This document shows, piece after piece, positions 26,051 to 34,924 of a stretch of 36,166 nucleotides of DNA. The notes beneath the pieces are model-generated. The model was not told the DNA's origin, ran no database searches, and worked only from the letters and a program-made list of their open reading frames with translations. The DNA is taken from assembly GCF_011170085.1 (NCBI RefSeq), contig NZ_BLLI01000015.1, forward strand, positions 1 to 36,166. The letters run 5' to 3'. Within the stretch, counting starts at the first letter, position 1. Each line of letters starts with the position of its first letter. Origin of the DNA: Pseudolactococcus hodotermopsidis. Its GTDB lineage: Bacteria; Bacillota; Bacilli; Lactobacillales; Streptococcaceae. Position numbers and translations under genes: made by a program.

Positions 26051-26079
26051 ATTGTACGACTATTCTGAGAGATTGTCAA
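26051..26079 (-). promoter_or_regulatory. trp operon promoter
   Basis: On the minus strand TTGACA (26074-26079), a 17-base spacer, and TACAAT (26051-26056). It lies just upstream of the T-box leader. Confidence 0.85.
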
Positions 26080-26115
26080 GTGAAAAAAATTTATTTTTGA
26101 TTTTTTTGCTAAAAA

Positions 26116-26250
26116 CTATTTCATATCATCCTTAACAGGACAAGAACAGCCACAATCATCACAAGCGCCATGCGATTTGATATACTTGTAAAAAGCAAGT
26201 CCTGCTCCAACAATTGCAAATCCGAAAATAAGTATTGTCTGAAGATTCAT
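26116..26250 (-). CDS. FeoB-associated Cys-rich membrane protein
   Basis: The 44-residue protein starts MNLQTILIFGFAIVGAGLAF, a single membrane helix. It ends with a cytoplasmic cysteine cluster, CDDCGCSC (Cys30, 33, 35, 37). This matches the FeoB-associated Cys-rich family, thought to act like FeoC or as an iron handling partner. Its ATG overlaps the feoB stop as ATGA, so translation is coupled. It is the last gene of feoA-feoB-orf. Bases 26080-26115 contain only AT-rich sequence and the start of the trp promoter region. Confidence 0.85.
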   Translation of the reverse strand: MNLQTILIFGFAIVGAGLAFYKYIKSHGACDDCGCSCPVKDDMK

Positions 26251-28346
26251 AGCGTCACACTTTCTTTTAAGTTTATCTCATAAACTGGTTTTCTAAACAG
26301 CGCATAACAGCCGATGACAAGGCTAAAGATTGCAAGTACAGCACCGACACCCATTTCGCCAGTCACGATAACATTTCCCAACTGATAAACGATAAAACTG
26401 AAAATATAGGCCATGGCACACTGGAAACCAACGGCAATACCTGTCCACTTTGCCGTGCCCATTTCGCGATAAATCGCACCAATAGCCGCAAAACATGGCG
26501 CACATAGAAGGTTAAATAAAAGCAAAGTGTAGGCTGAAAGCGCTGTGAAATGCTGAGTCATCGCCGTGTCAAGCGCCGCACCGCCTTTGGCATGGTAAAG
26601 CTCCGCCATGGTCGAAACGAGCGTTTCCTTGGCGAGAAGTCCTGTCAAAGTTGATACCGCTGCTTGCCAAGAAGTCCAGCCAAGAGGGGCGAAAATCGGC
26701 ATAATCAGACGACCCAAATCAGCCAAAATCGACTTATCAGTTTCAACTTGGTGCAGATGAAAATCAAAAGTCATCATAAACCACAACAAAATCGTTGTCG
26801 CAAGAATAATCGTCCCCGCACGCTTGATGAAACTCAACCCCTTGTCAAAAGCATAGCGCAGAACGCTCGACCATTTTGGCAAATGATAATTCGGCAATTC
26901 CATGATAAATGGTGTGACCGAACCACCGAGAAGTTTGGTCTTTTTGAGCATAATGCCACTGATAATAATCGTGAAAATGCCGACAAAATAAGCACTCGGC
27001 GCAATTAGCGAATTGTCAGGAAAAAGCGCACCCGCAACCAACGCAATAATGGGTAATTTTGCCGAGCAAGGCATGAAAGTCGTGACCATAATCGTAATCC
27101 GACGGTCACGCTCATTTTCAATCGTCCGCGATGCCATAACACCAGGAATACCGCAACCTGTCGCAATCAGCATGGGAATGAACGATTTACCAGACAAGCC
27201 AAATCGACGGAAAATTCTGTCCATGACAAATGCCACGCGGCTCATATAACCCGAATCTTCGAGAATCCCTAGACAGATAAAAAGCACGAAAATTTGTGGG
27301 ACAAAGCCAAGCACCGCACCGACACCACCAATGATACCGTCAAGCACCAAACTCTGACCGATTGGCGCGATATTTGCCGCATCCAAAATCTTCTGAGCAA
27401 AATCTGGCACAATCTCGCCAAACAGTGTCTCATTGACCCAGTCCGTGCCCATAACACCAACGGTTTGAATGCTGATGTAGTAAACGAGCCACATGACAAA
27501 AAGGAAAAATGGGAGACCGAAAATTCGCGAAGTCACAAATTGGTCAATTTTATCGGAGACATTCAGTCGAATGCCTTGCGTTTTGCGCTCGACCATGGCA
27601 ACTAGGCTCGTCAGATACTGATAACGCTCGTTGACAACGATACTTTGGCGGTCATCTAAAAATATTTTTTCAGTAATGGCAACAATTTCTGCGATTTCGT
27701 TTGCTTGTTCATCAGACAAACTGATTTTTTCTAAGATTTTGGCATCATTTTCAAAAATTTTAATCAGCTCAAAACGATTGACAAGTTGTGTAACGGCGGA
27801 AATTTCAGTCAAACTTGCCTCAAAACGCTCGTCATAATGGAGATGAACTTCTGGTCGCAAAGCTTTTTTAGTGACGGCAATCAACTCCTCAATTCCGTTA
27901 TTTTTAAGAGCTGAGATATTAACAACAGGCACACCTAGCGAATAAGACAACTTTTCCGTGTCAATAAATATGTTATTTTTAACCAATAAATCAGTCATAT
28001 TCAGCGCAATCACAACAGGCTTACCAATCTCAATCAGCTGAGTTGTCAGATAAAGATTGCGCTCAATATTGGTCGCATCGACGATATTGATAACAACATC
28101 ATAATCATCTGACAGCAGATAATCGCGCGTCACATTTTCCTCGGGCGTAAAAGGCGACAGCGAGTAAATACCAGGCAAATCTTGAATCGTCAAACGCTTG
28201 TCCTTGCTGTATTTGCCAGACTTGCGCTCGACTGTCACACCAGGCCAATTGCCGACATATTGGTTTGAACCAGTCAGCAAGTTAAATGCCGTCGTTTTGC
28301 CAGAATTTGGGTTGCCGACAAGGGCAAATCTTGTATTTTCAGTCAT
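26247..28346 (-). CDS. feoB: Ferrous iron transporter FeoB
   Basis: The 699-residue inner-membrane protein imports Fe2+. The N-terminal G domain (about 1-170) has G1 GNPNSGKT (11-18), G3 DLPGIYSL and G4 NMTDLL. The GDI-like helical region follows, then a polytopic membrane part with the two Gate segments: FMPCSAKLPIIALVAGALF has the conserved Cys, and the second Cys lies in NLLCAPCFAAIGAI. ATG 28346 is chosen because it gives MTENTRFALVGNP and overlaps feoA by 8 bases. The three feo genes form one transcription unit. Confidence 0.96.
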   Translation of the reverse strand: MTENTRFALVGNPNSGKTTAFNLLTGSNQYVGNWPGVTVERKSGKYSKDKRLTIQDLPGIYSLSPFTPEENVTRDYLLSDDYDVVINIVDATNIERNLYLTTQLIEIGKPVVIALNMTDLLVKNNIFIDTEKLSYSLGVPVVNISALKNNGIEELIAVTKKALRPEVHLHYDERFEASLTEISAVTQLVNRFELIKIFENDAKILEKISLSDEQANEIAEIVAITEKIFLDDRQSIVVNERYQYLTSLVAMVERKTQGIRLNVSDKIDQFVTSRIFGLPFFLFVMWLVYYISIQTVGVMGTDWVNETLFGEIVPDFAQKILDAANIAPIGQSLVLDGIIGGVGAVLGFVPQIFVLFICLGILEDSGYMSRVAFVMDRIFRRFGLSGKSFIPMLIATGCGIPGVMASRTIENERDRRITIMVTTFMPCSAKLPIIALVAGALFPDNSLIAPSAYFVGIFTIIISGIMLKKTKLLGGSVTPFIMELPNYHLPKWSSVLRYAFDKGLSFIKRAGTIILATTILLWFMMTFDFHLHQVETDKSILADLGRLIMPIFAPLGWTSWQAAVSTLTGLLAKETLVSTMAELYHAKGGAALDTAMTQHFTALSAYTLLLFNLLCAPCFAAIGAIYREMGTAKWTGIAVGFQCAMAYIFSFIVYQLGNVIVTGEMGVGAVLAIFSLVIGCYALFRKPVYEINLKESVTL

Positions 28347-28833
28347 TATCAAGCACACTCACTTCCACTTTTTCAGCCTCATTTTTGCGCAAAGTCAGCT
28401 CATAACCACGCACATGTAGCTCCATAGGATCGCCCAATGGTGCGACTTTTCGGACATAGATACGCGTGCCACGGGTCACACCCATATCAAGCAAACGCCG
28501 TTTCAGTGCTGCCTCACTAGGCTTAGCCGTCTCATCTACCGAAATGCGCAAGACCATAGCCGTCTGACCTGGCTTGACAGCTGATAATTGCGCCATATTT
28601 TCATGACCAATCAGCTCTTTTGCAACTGAAATATTAGCTAAAATCGCATTATCCAAGGCAACACGTGAGTTATGAATGAGAACAACACCGTTATTTTTAT
28701 CACGGTTCATGATTGCCACACGAGCATTTTTGACCAATCCAAGATTTTGCAAATGTTTTTTACTGTCACTATCGCCCTTAATTTCAGAAACAAAATAGGT
28801 TTGCTTGAGCGGGCAATTTACTAATGTCATCAT
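28339..28833 (-). CDS. feoA: FeoA protein with two tandem FeoA (SH3-like) domains
   Basis: The roughly 164-residue cytoplasmic protein regulates or supports FeoB. Domain 1 (about 1-75) runs from MTLVNCPLKQTYFVSEIKGD to NAILANISV. Domain 2 (about 88-160) has LSAVKPGQTAMVLRI, LDMGVTRGTRIYV and APLGDPMELHVRGYELTLR, the better conserved copy. Fused FeoA pairs are, as I recall, common in Streptococcaceae. I chose ATG 28833 for position after AAAGGAAG, though the spacing (about 12) is long; the ATG at 28830 is equally possible. The extra upstream frame to 28929 covers the promoter. Confidence 0.92.
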   Translation of the reverse strand: MMTLVNCPLKQTYFVSEIKGDSDSKKHLQNLGLVKNARVAIMNRDKNNGVVLIHNSRVALDNAILANISVAKELIGHENMAQLSAVKPGQTAMVLRISVDETAKPSEAALKRRLLDMGVTRGTRIYVRKVAPLGDPMELHVRGYELTLRKNEAEKVEVSVLDND

Positions 28834-28873
28834 AATCGTTAGACACTTCCTTTTTAAAATAGCTTGTAAAAAC

Positions 28874-28904
28874 ATTATATCACAAATAGTCAAAGTTTTT
28901 TGAC
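28874..28904 (-). promoter_or_regulatory. feo promoter with inverted repeat
   Basis: An extended -10, TGATATAAT, occurs on the minus strand (TATAAT at 28874-28879) without a well-placed -35. Over the -35 position is an inverted repeat, GTCAAA-N4-TTTGAC (28889-28904). It looks like an operator. The regulator (metal-responsive or FNR/Flp-like) cannot be named from sequence. Confidence 0.6.
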
Positions 28905-28918
28905 AGAAAGTGAAAAAG

Positions 28919-28943
28919 AGTTTCGGCAAATTTTGCCAAAACT
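28919..28943. repeat. 25-bp near-perfect palindrome upstream of the feo promoter
   Basis: AGTTTCGGCAAATTTTGCC continuing to AAAACT reads the same on both strands, with one mismatched pair about a central T. It lies about 15 bases upstream of the inverted repeat at 28889-28904. It may be a second operator, or a terminator hairpin for plus-strand transcripts. Confidence 0.55.
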
Positions 28944-29327
28944 TAATTTTCTATTTTTGAGTTTTTTTCTGAAACTGACTACCTTCAAATCTAAAAACGA
29001 AACACAAGATTTTGAGATAAGACAGACAACTAATCGCAAACGTACAGGGCATCTCTAAAAATTCAGATTACTCAAAATAAAATCGAAACGCAACTCTTGA
29101 CAATTTTAGTCAATGGTTTAACGGTTAAACCGCTAAGCCACGTTGTTTATAGCTTTTACCAAAGTCACTGAAGTAATTAGACAAAGCCATAGATGACAAT
29201 TGACGAAAAATAAGCAAAAGTGTCAGTTTTTTTATAGTTAAATGAGTATCCTAAAACACCTAGGGGCAATGTTAGCTTAGCCGTTGATACATTTTTTTCC
29301 GTTCTATCTCTTATCTTACATTCCGTT
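28944..29327. other. Intergenic stretch between feo and the alpha-galactosidase gene, mostly unassigned
   Basis: I see no gene with a start and ribosome site. Two structures stand out: GGTTTAACGGTTAAACC (29115-29131), a 17-bp palindrome with a mismatched centre, and TTGACAATTTTAGTCAA just before it. On the minus strand, bases about 29125-29217 stay open and read HLTIKKLTLLLIFRQL, then SSMALSNYFSDFGKS. This could be a decayed gene end but has no start codon. The rest appears featureless and AT-rich. Confidence 0.4.
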
Positions 29328-29368
29328 TAAAAAACAAAGCCCAAATTCAGCCTTGAAAATGGACTTTG
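29328..29368 (-). terminator. Terminator after the alpha-galactosidase gene
   Basis: On the minus strand CAAAGTCC (29361-29368) pairs with GGGCTTTG (29335-29342), with one G-U pair, and is followed by TTTTTTA. It ends the alpha-galactoside operon. Confidence 0.75.
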
Positions 29369-29393
29369 CTATTTTTGGAAATTTTTGTGTTTA

Positions 29394-31622
29394 TCACTGT
29401 TCACAAAGATAAAACAGTCTCGAATTAAAATCACCAAACATTTTGCGATTTTGTTCAGATTCTGGTCGACCAATCAAATTCTCGCTTAGGAAAATACCCA
29501 CGTGCATCAAATCTTTGCCATTTCGGATTTCTGACCCATTTTCAGACCGAATCAGATAATTTTTATCTGGCGCAAGTCCTGCTAAACGTATTCTTTGGTA
29601 AGCAGAATTTGGCTGCGCAAGCACTTGATACCAACCAAGGAGCGCCTCTTTTTTATCTTTTGAGACAACTAACCAAGCACATTCATTGGTCACAAAAGGA
29701 TTTTTCAGACGATAGAAAATACCGTCATGAATCAATTTTTGATAAGTTTTAAAAGTTGTAATCTGTTTGCGAATCTCAGCACTTTCATTTTCACAAAGAT
29801 TGGTAATATCGAGCTCATAACCAAATGTTCCAAACATGGCAACATTTGCCCGAGTCGCAAGCGATGTCACGCGCGCAACTTGATGATTCGGCACTTCTGA
29901 CACATGACTACCCATAGCTGATAGCGGGTAAACCATTGAAGTTCCGTACTGAATCCGCAGGCGCTCAATTGCGTCTGTACCGTCGCTCGTCCAAGTTTGT
30001 GGCGCATAATAAAGCATCGCTGGGTCAAAACGACCGCCACCACCTGCGCAAGATTCAATCAGCAAATCGGGATACTTCGCTAAAATTTTCTCATACAAGT
30101 TATAAACCCCTAAAATATAACGGTGGAAAAGTTCGCCTTGATTATCTTTAGCCAAAGCTTTCGAATAACTTTCTGAAATATAACGATTCATATCCCATTT
30201 GATATAAGTAATCGGTGCATGCGATAAAATGTCATCAATCTGCTCAAAAATCGTATCAACCACTTCTGTCCGACTGAAATCTAAGACAAATTGATTGCGC
30301 CCATGAGAAATATTTTTATCTGGATTGCCAATGCGCCAGTCTGGATGTTCTTGAAATAATGGTGTATCAATTGACACCATTTCTGGCTCAAACCACAGAC
30401 CAAATTGCATGTCCAAAGCAACAATTTTTTTAGCCAAACCAGCAATGCCGTTCGGCAATTTTCGCAAATCTGGTGTCCAATTGCCAAGCGATCCATTATC
30501 CGTATCACGACTACCAAACCAACCATCGTCCAAAACAAACAAATCAACGCCTAAATTTTTAGCTTTCTTTGCAATATTAAGGATTTTTTCTTCATCAAAA
30601 TCAAAATAAGTCGCCTCCCAATTATTAATCAAAACAGGTCGTTTTTGGTGTACCCATTTTTGATTAATAAGATGTGTTTTATAAAATTCATGGAAAGTTT
30701 GGCTCATGCCGTTCAAGCCTTGCTCACTATAAACCATAACCGCCTCTGGCGTTGTAAAACTTGAGTTTTCAGCTAATTCCCATGAAAATTGAAAAGGATT
30801 AATGCCAAGTTGCACACGTGCAACATCATAAGTATCCAACTGAATTTGCGCAAGAAAATTCCCACTATAAATCAAGCTAAAACCGTAAGCGCAGCCTTGA
30901 TTTTCAGTCGTTTCGGGCTGACAAATCGCCAGAAAAGGATTATGCACATGACTACTCGCCCCACGTGTACTTGTAATCTGCTGGGTGCCAATGATTAATT
31001 TATCACGCGAAAGTTGCGCCTCACGCGCCCAAGCGCCATGCAAATGTAACCACTCAAAATTATCATTTGGCAAGTCCAGATTCAAACTTAAAAAAGTTTC
31101 TAGCTGATGTGATTCACTGCCAAGATTTGTGATGATATTTTGTCGTGTTATCACAGGAAAATCTTTGTAAATGGCATACCGCATTTCAACTTGCAAATCA
31201 GAATAACGATCTGTCAAGAAAATCGCCAAAATGTCAACGTCTTCCTTTTTACCAAAAGTAGTCGGCAAGCCTTTAAGCTTTTCCTTGCCATGACGAATGT
31301 CATAATGACTATAAGCAAAATGACTAATGCGATCCCCAGTTGGATAAATGATTTCAAGCGCTGGCTGCCGAAAATCAGTCGTGCCATAAACAGGTAATTC
31401 CTGTTTAATATCATCCAAATTAACAATTTGTGTCCCGTCAACTTGATTATTGCCAGGCCTTGACTCACGCTCAATCAGAAAATCATAGGCATCATAAGTT
31501 GCCATGCTAGCCCCAAAATACAGTTGCTCCATAATAGCCGTTTCTTCCATAACACGAAAAATATAGCTAATTTTATCATTTTTAAGATGAAACTCTAAAG
31601 TTTCCTCGTTTACATGTATCAA
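29394..31622 (-). CDS. aga: Alpha-galactosidase, GH36 family (TTG start)
   Basis: The 742-residue cytoplasmic enzyme releases galactose from raffinose- and melibiose-type sugars. GH36 motifs are intact: WFEPEMVS, the nucleophile Asp near residue 475 in YIKWDMNR, SCAGGGGRFD, and the acid/base Asp near residue 549 in SDGTDAIERL. The N-terminal beta-sandwich precedes the barrel. The apparent start is TTG 31622 with AAGGAA about 12 bases upstream. The next in-frame ATG (residue 25) would cut into the conserved HLKNDKISYI start, so TTG is preferred. It follows two CUT1 permease genes in the operon, after a 24-base gap. Lactococcus raffinolactis is known for a similar Aga. Confidence 0.93.
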   Translation of the reverse strand: MIHVNEETLEFHLKNDKISYIFRVMEETAIMEQLYFGASMATYDAYDFLIERESRPGNNQVDGTQIVNLDDIKQELPVYGTTDFRQPALEIIYPTGDRISHFAYSHYDIRHGKEKLKGLPTTFGKKEDVDILAIFLTDRYSDLQVEMRYAIYKDFPVITRQNIITNLGSESHQLETFLSLNLDLPNDNFEWLHLHGAWAREAQLSRDKLIIGTQQITSTRGASSHVHNPFLAICQPETTENQGCAYGFSLIYSGNFLAQIQLDTYDVARVQLGINPFQFSWELAENSSFTTPEAVMVYSEQGLNGMSQTFHEFYKTHLINQKWVHQKRPVLINNWEATYFDFDEEKILNIAKKAKNLGVDLFVLDDGWFGSRDTDNGSLGNWTPDLRKLPNGIAGLAKKIVALDMQFGLWFEPEMVSIDTPLFQEHPDWRIGNPDKNISHGRNQFVLDFSRTEVVDTIFEQIDDILSHAPITYIKWDMNRYISESYSKALAKDNQGELFHRYILGVYNLYEKILAKYPDLLIESCAGGGGRFDPAMLYYAPQTWTSDGTDAIERLRIQYGTSMVYPLSAMGSHVSEVPNHQVARVTSLATRANVAMFGTFGYELDITNLCENESAEIRKQITTFKTYQKLIHDGIFYRLKNPFVTNECAWLVVSKDKKEALLGWYQVLAQPNSAYQRIRLAGLAPDKNYLIRSENGSEIRNGKDLMHVGIFLSENLIGRPESEQNRKMFGDFNSRLFYLCEQ

Positions 31623-31646
31623 ATTTTTTAGTTTCCTTTTCTAATC

Positions 31647-32468
31647 TTAAAGTTTGCCACCAGTTGTCGCAATACCTTGGATAAATTTCTTTTGAAAAAT
31701 GATGAAAATAAGAATCATCGGCCAAATCGCAAGCAAAGACCCCGCCATAAGTTGCGGATAATTAGTCGCGTATTGCCCTTGCAGATTGGCTAGACCAGAC
31801 GCCAAAGTCATCTTATCAATCGAATTATTGACAATCAAAGGCCACATCAAATCCTTAAAAGCAAACAATGATGTGAAAATAGCAAGAGAAATCAGCCCCG
31901 AACGTGCCAATGGTAGCATGATTTTAAAGAAAATCGTCCAAACACTCGCGCCGTCCAAAACAGCAGCCTCCTCCAAATCATCAGGCAAACTCAAAAAGAA
32001 TTGACGGAGCAAAAATGTCCCAAAAGCACTAATAATGCCCGGAATAATCAAGGCTGGTACAGAATCAAGCAAACCGATTTTTTGCACAATCAGATACTGC
32101 GGCACAATGAAAATCTGTGATGGAATCATCATCTGCACCAGTACCATGCCAAAGAACAAATCACGACCTGGAAATTTTAAACGGGCACAAGCATAAGCAG
32201 CGGTTGCGCTAAAAAACACTGAACCCACCACACGTCCAACGACCATTAATCCTGTGTTGAGATAAAAGGCCATAAACGGCAAAATGTCGGCAACTTTACT
32301 GAAATTTCCCCATTGTGCCTTGCTCGGTAAAATCACAGGCGGAATCGCTGTTGATTCTGTCGGCGTTTTTAAGGCCGTCAACAGCATCCAGATAAATGGG
32401 ACAACCATGGTCAAGCCACCAACAATCAAAATCAGATGAACTAACCAGTTTTTATTTTTTTTCGTCAT
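31647..32468 (-). CDS. Sugar ABC transporter permease, MsmG/MalG type
   Basis: The 273-residue inner-membrane permease of the CUT1 class has six predicted helices. The ATPase-contacting EAA loop reads EEAAVLDGASVWTIFFKIMLPLA (about residues 180-202). It pairs with the other permease and a binding protein to import an oligosaccharide. The context with alpha-galactosidase points to raffinose, stachyose or melibiose. No ATPase gene is in this cluster, so a shared MsmK/MalK-like ATPase elsewhere is needed. ATG 32468 follows the MsmF-type gene by 20 bases. Confidence 0.9.
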   Translation of the reverse strand: MTKKNKNWLVHLILIVGGLTMVVPFIWMLLTALKTPTESTAIPPVILPSKAQWGNFSKVADILPFMAFYLNTGLMVVGRVVGSVFFSATAAYACARLKFPGRDLFFGMVLVQMMIPSQIFIVPQYLIVQKIGLLDSVPALIIPGIISAFGTFLLRQFFLSLPDDLEEAAVLDGASVWTIFFKIMLPLARSGLISLAIFTSLFAFKDLMWPLIVNNSIDKMTLASGLANLQGQYATNYPQLMAGSLLAIWPMILIFIIFQKKFIQGIATTGGKL

Positions 32469-32488
32469 TTTTGTGACACCTCTCTCGT

Positions 32489-33379
32489 CTAATAATTAAC
32501 CCATTTTTTCTGCAATTTCATCTGAATGCCCGTCAAAGCCAAAATAATCATTAGCAAAAAGACAACAATCGCTGACCCATAACCTTTATCATTTAAAATA
32601 AAAGAATGTTTATAGAAAAGATAGGCGAGCGATTCTGTATGCAGCATGGCCTCAGAACCAGGTTCAATCATCATGAAAATGACATCGAAAACTTGAAAAG
32701 CACCGATAACCGTCGTCACAACAACAAAAAACAAAGTCGGTGTCACCAAAGGTAAGGTAATCTTGAAAAATTGTTGAACAGGTGTCGCCCCATCAATCGT
32801 TGCCGACTCATAATAATCTTTGGGAATCTCTTGCAAGCCAGATAACAAGAGAATCATGTTATAGCCAACCGCACTCCAAATACCAACAATAACAATCGTT
32901 GTAATCACAATATTGGGATCAGTCATCCATGAAATTGCTGGGAGACCTATTTTTTTCAACAGTATATTAATCAAGCCATATTCTGAGTTGAAAAGCCAAC
33001 GCCAAAGCATCGCCACTGCTGAAGGTGCTGCCACAACAGGCAAGAAATAAATCGTTCTGTAAATTGACAAGCCTTTAATTTTTTGATTCATCAAAACGGC
33101 AACAATCAATGACAAAGCGATAATCGCTGGCACAGATAAAATCACATAAAGTGTTGTATTGAAAAGCGATTGCCAAACTTCCGAATCGCCAAGCAAGTGA
33201 TGATAATTTTTCAAACCAACAAATTTTGTGTTCCCAAAACCTGTTGATTGCTGAAAACTTAAGATAACAGTCTGAATCGCTGGCCAAATATTCAAGAAAA
33301 ACAAACCTAGCGCCGTCGGTGCGATAAATAAATAACCAAAAATCAAATGCTGCTTATCATATTTTTGTTGTTTAAACAT
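32489..33379 (-). CDS. Sugar ABC transporter permease, MsmF/MalF type
   Basis: The 296-residue CUT1 permease has six or seven helices. Residues near 195-220 contain the EAA loop YYESATIDGATPVQQFFKIT then LPLVTP. It starts at ATG 33379 with a strong GAGGAGG site and forms a heterodimer with the MsmG-type protein. It lies 87 bases after the disrupted binding-protein gene. Whether it still works in import depends on that gene or another binding protein. Confidence 0.9.
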   Translation of the reverse strand: MFKQQKYDKQHLIFGYLFIAPTALGLFFLNIWPAIQTVILSFQQSTGFGNTKFVGLKNYHHLLGDSEVWQSLFNTTLYVILSVPAIIALSLIVAVLMNQKIKGLSIYRTIYFLPVVAAPSAVAMLWRWLFNSEYGLINILLKKIGLPAISWMTDPNIVITTIVIVGIWSAVGYNMILLLSGLQEIPKDYYESATIDGATPVQQFFKITLPLVTPTLFFVVVTTVIGAFQVFDVIFMMIEPGSEAMLHTESLAYLFYKHSFILNDKGYGSAIVVFLLMIILALTGIQMKLQKKWVNY

Positions 33380-33466
33380 AATCCCTCCTCTAATACTGCG
33401 CCACTTTAAAAATGCTCATAAAAACGTCATATTCTTATTTAACCGCAGTTTTAAACCGAAACAAAA

Positions 33467-34742
33467 TTAGTCATTTTCTTTGATAATCTTATCTGTTCCT
33501 TTTTGAATTTTCTCAGCTGCCGCCTCAACCGTGATTTTACCCGTAAAAGCCTCGTTCAAAGTCTCAGTTTGCAAGTTTTCCCATTTAAGCGTTGTTGCGT
33601 TAAATGGTCGCATCACACCATAATCAAGCTCATCAACAAATGCTTGCACTTGAAACTCTGGATAAGCCTTGACCCACCCCTCTGCCAAACCTTTATATGC
33701 CGGAATTGCCGTCCCTGTTTCAGATTGAATCTCATTTCCTTTTTTAGAGGCAAGAAAGGCAACAAATTTTTTCGCTTCTTCTGGATATTTTGTTTTAGCA
33801 AAAATAGAATATCCCAAACCATTTAACTCTGCAGCTCGAACTTTTCCTTGTGGCAAAACAGCACAGTCAACATTTGCCAAAGTATACTCATTATCCTTGA
33901 AAACACCTGGCATCCACGACCCATGCGTAATCATCGCAACTTTACCAGATTGGAACATCGTTTGTGGATCATTTTCGGCTAATTGCGCCAATGTTGGTGA
34001 CACTTTTTCCTTGTTAATCAAATCGCCATAAAATTGCAAAGCCTCGATTGTATTGGGATTATTGAAAGTTGACTTATCTTGTGTTTCATTTAAAATAGTC
34101 CCTTCATTTTGGAAAATGAAATTGTTATAGCCGTCTTGCAAGTTATTTGAGGCAGCATAGCCGTAGATTCCCTTGTCTTTATTAGTCAATTTTTTAGCAG
34201 CAGCAACAAAAGTTTCCCATGTCCAAGTCTCATCTGGATAAGCAAGCCCCACTTCATCAAAAAGCGTCTTATTATACCAAAGGGCAACAGTGCTGACATC
34301 TTTTGGAATACCGTATTGACTCTTTTCATAATTAAATAAACCAGCCGTGCCGTCATAATAATTGTCCAAATCAACATCGCCAGATTTAATCAACTCATCC
34401 AGATTGAGCAAAACACCATTTGACATGTATTTGTAAGACTCATTTGAGTGCATGGTGATAATTATCCGCAGCCGTTCCACCAGTTGACGCCACCTCCAAT
34501 TTTGTCCAATATTGATCCCAAGGCGTAATCTCAACTTTGACATGAATATTTGGATTTTCCTTTTCAAATGCCTCAGCAATTTTTTCCATGCCTGGTGCCT
34601 CAAAATTGTCCCAAACTGTCATTTTCAGCGTGACCTCTTTATTATCGCCACCACTTTTACTGTTATCTTTGGCACCGCAAGCGCCTAAAGTCAACAATGA
34701 CACAGCAAGCGCACCCGCTGCCAACCATTTTGTAAATTTCAT
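33467..34742 (-). pseudogene. Sugar-binding lipoprotein of the alpha-galactoside ABC transporter, frameshifted
   Basis: Two overlapping frames encode one CUT1 solute-binding protein. The N-terminal frame starts at ATG 34742 with GGAGG, a signal peptide and lipobox (LTLGAC, lipid Cys about 22), and reads through VEITPWDQYWTKLEVASTGG then TAAD. The other frame continues with IIITMHSNESYKYMSNGVLL to the end at 33467. They join if one base near 34459-34463 (GGATAATTATC on the minus strand) is removed, giving a 424-residue protein of normal length. No homopolymer longer than two is at the site. This is either a true disabling mutation or a sequencing error; both frames are otherwise well conserved. 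Confidence 0.85.
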
Positions 34743-34769
34743 TCTACTGCCTCCATTTAAATTAATTTC

Positions 34770-34788
34770 GTAAGAATTTTTTTCTTAC
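34770..34788. repeat. Inverted repeat in the leader of the binding-protein gene
   Basis: GTAAGAA and TTCTTAC are separated by five T bases. It lies about 28 bases before the binding-protein ATG. It could be an operator or leader hairpin. Confidence 0.5.
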
Positions 34789-34866
34789 TCATAAACAAAC
34801 ACTAAATGTTTACTAACTGTTTTGTCAAGTACTTTTTGAAATTTATTTTTATTGTCAAAAAAACCT

Positions 34867-34895
34867 TTTACGAAAGCGTTTTCAAATGTTATAAT
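34867..34895 (+). promoter_or_regulatory. LacI-type regulator promoter with cre-like operator
   Basis: TATAAT at 34890-34895 with an extended TG, 17 bases after TTTACG (34867-34872). Between them, CGAAAGCGTTTTCA (34871-34884) fits the cre consensus TGWAANCGNTNWCA at all but the first base. It can bind CcpA (carbon catabolite repression) or the LacI-type regulator itself. The divergent sugar operon promoter lies nearby: TTGACA on the minus strand near 34822-34827, with no clear -10. Confidence 0.65.
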
Positions 34896-34924
34896 AAGAC
34901 TAAAATATCTTATTTCACAAAAAA

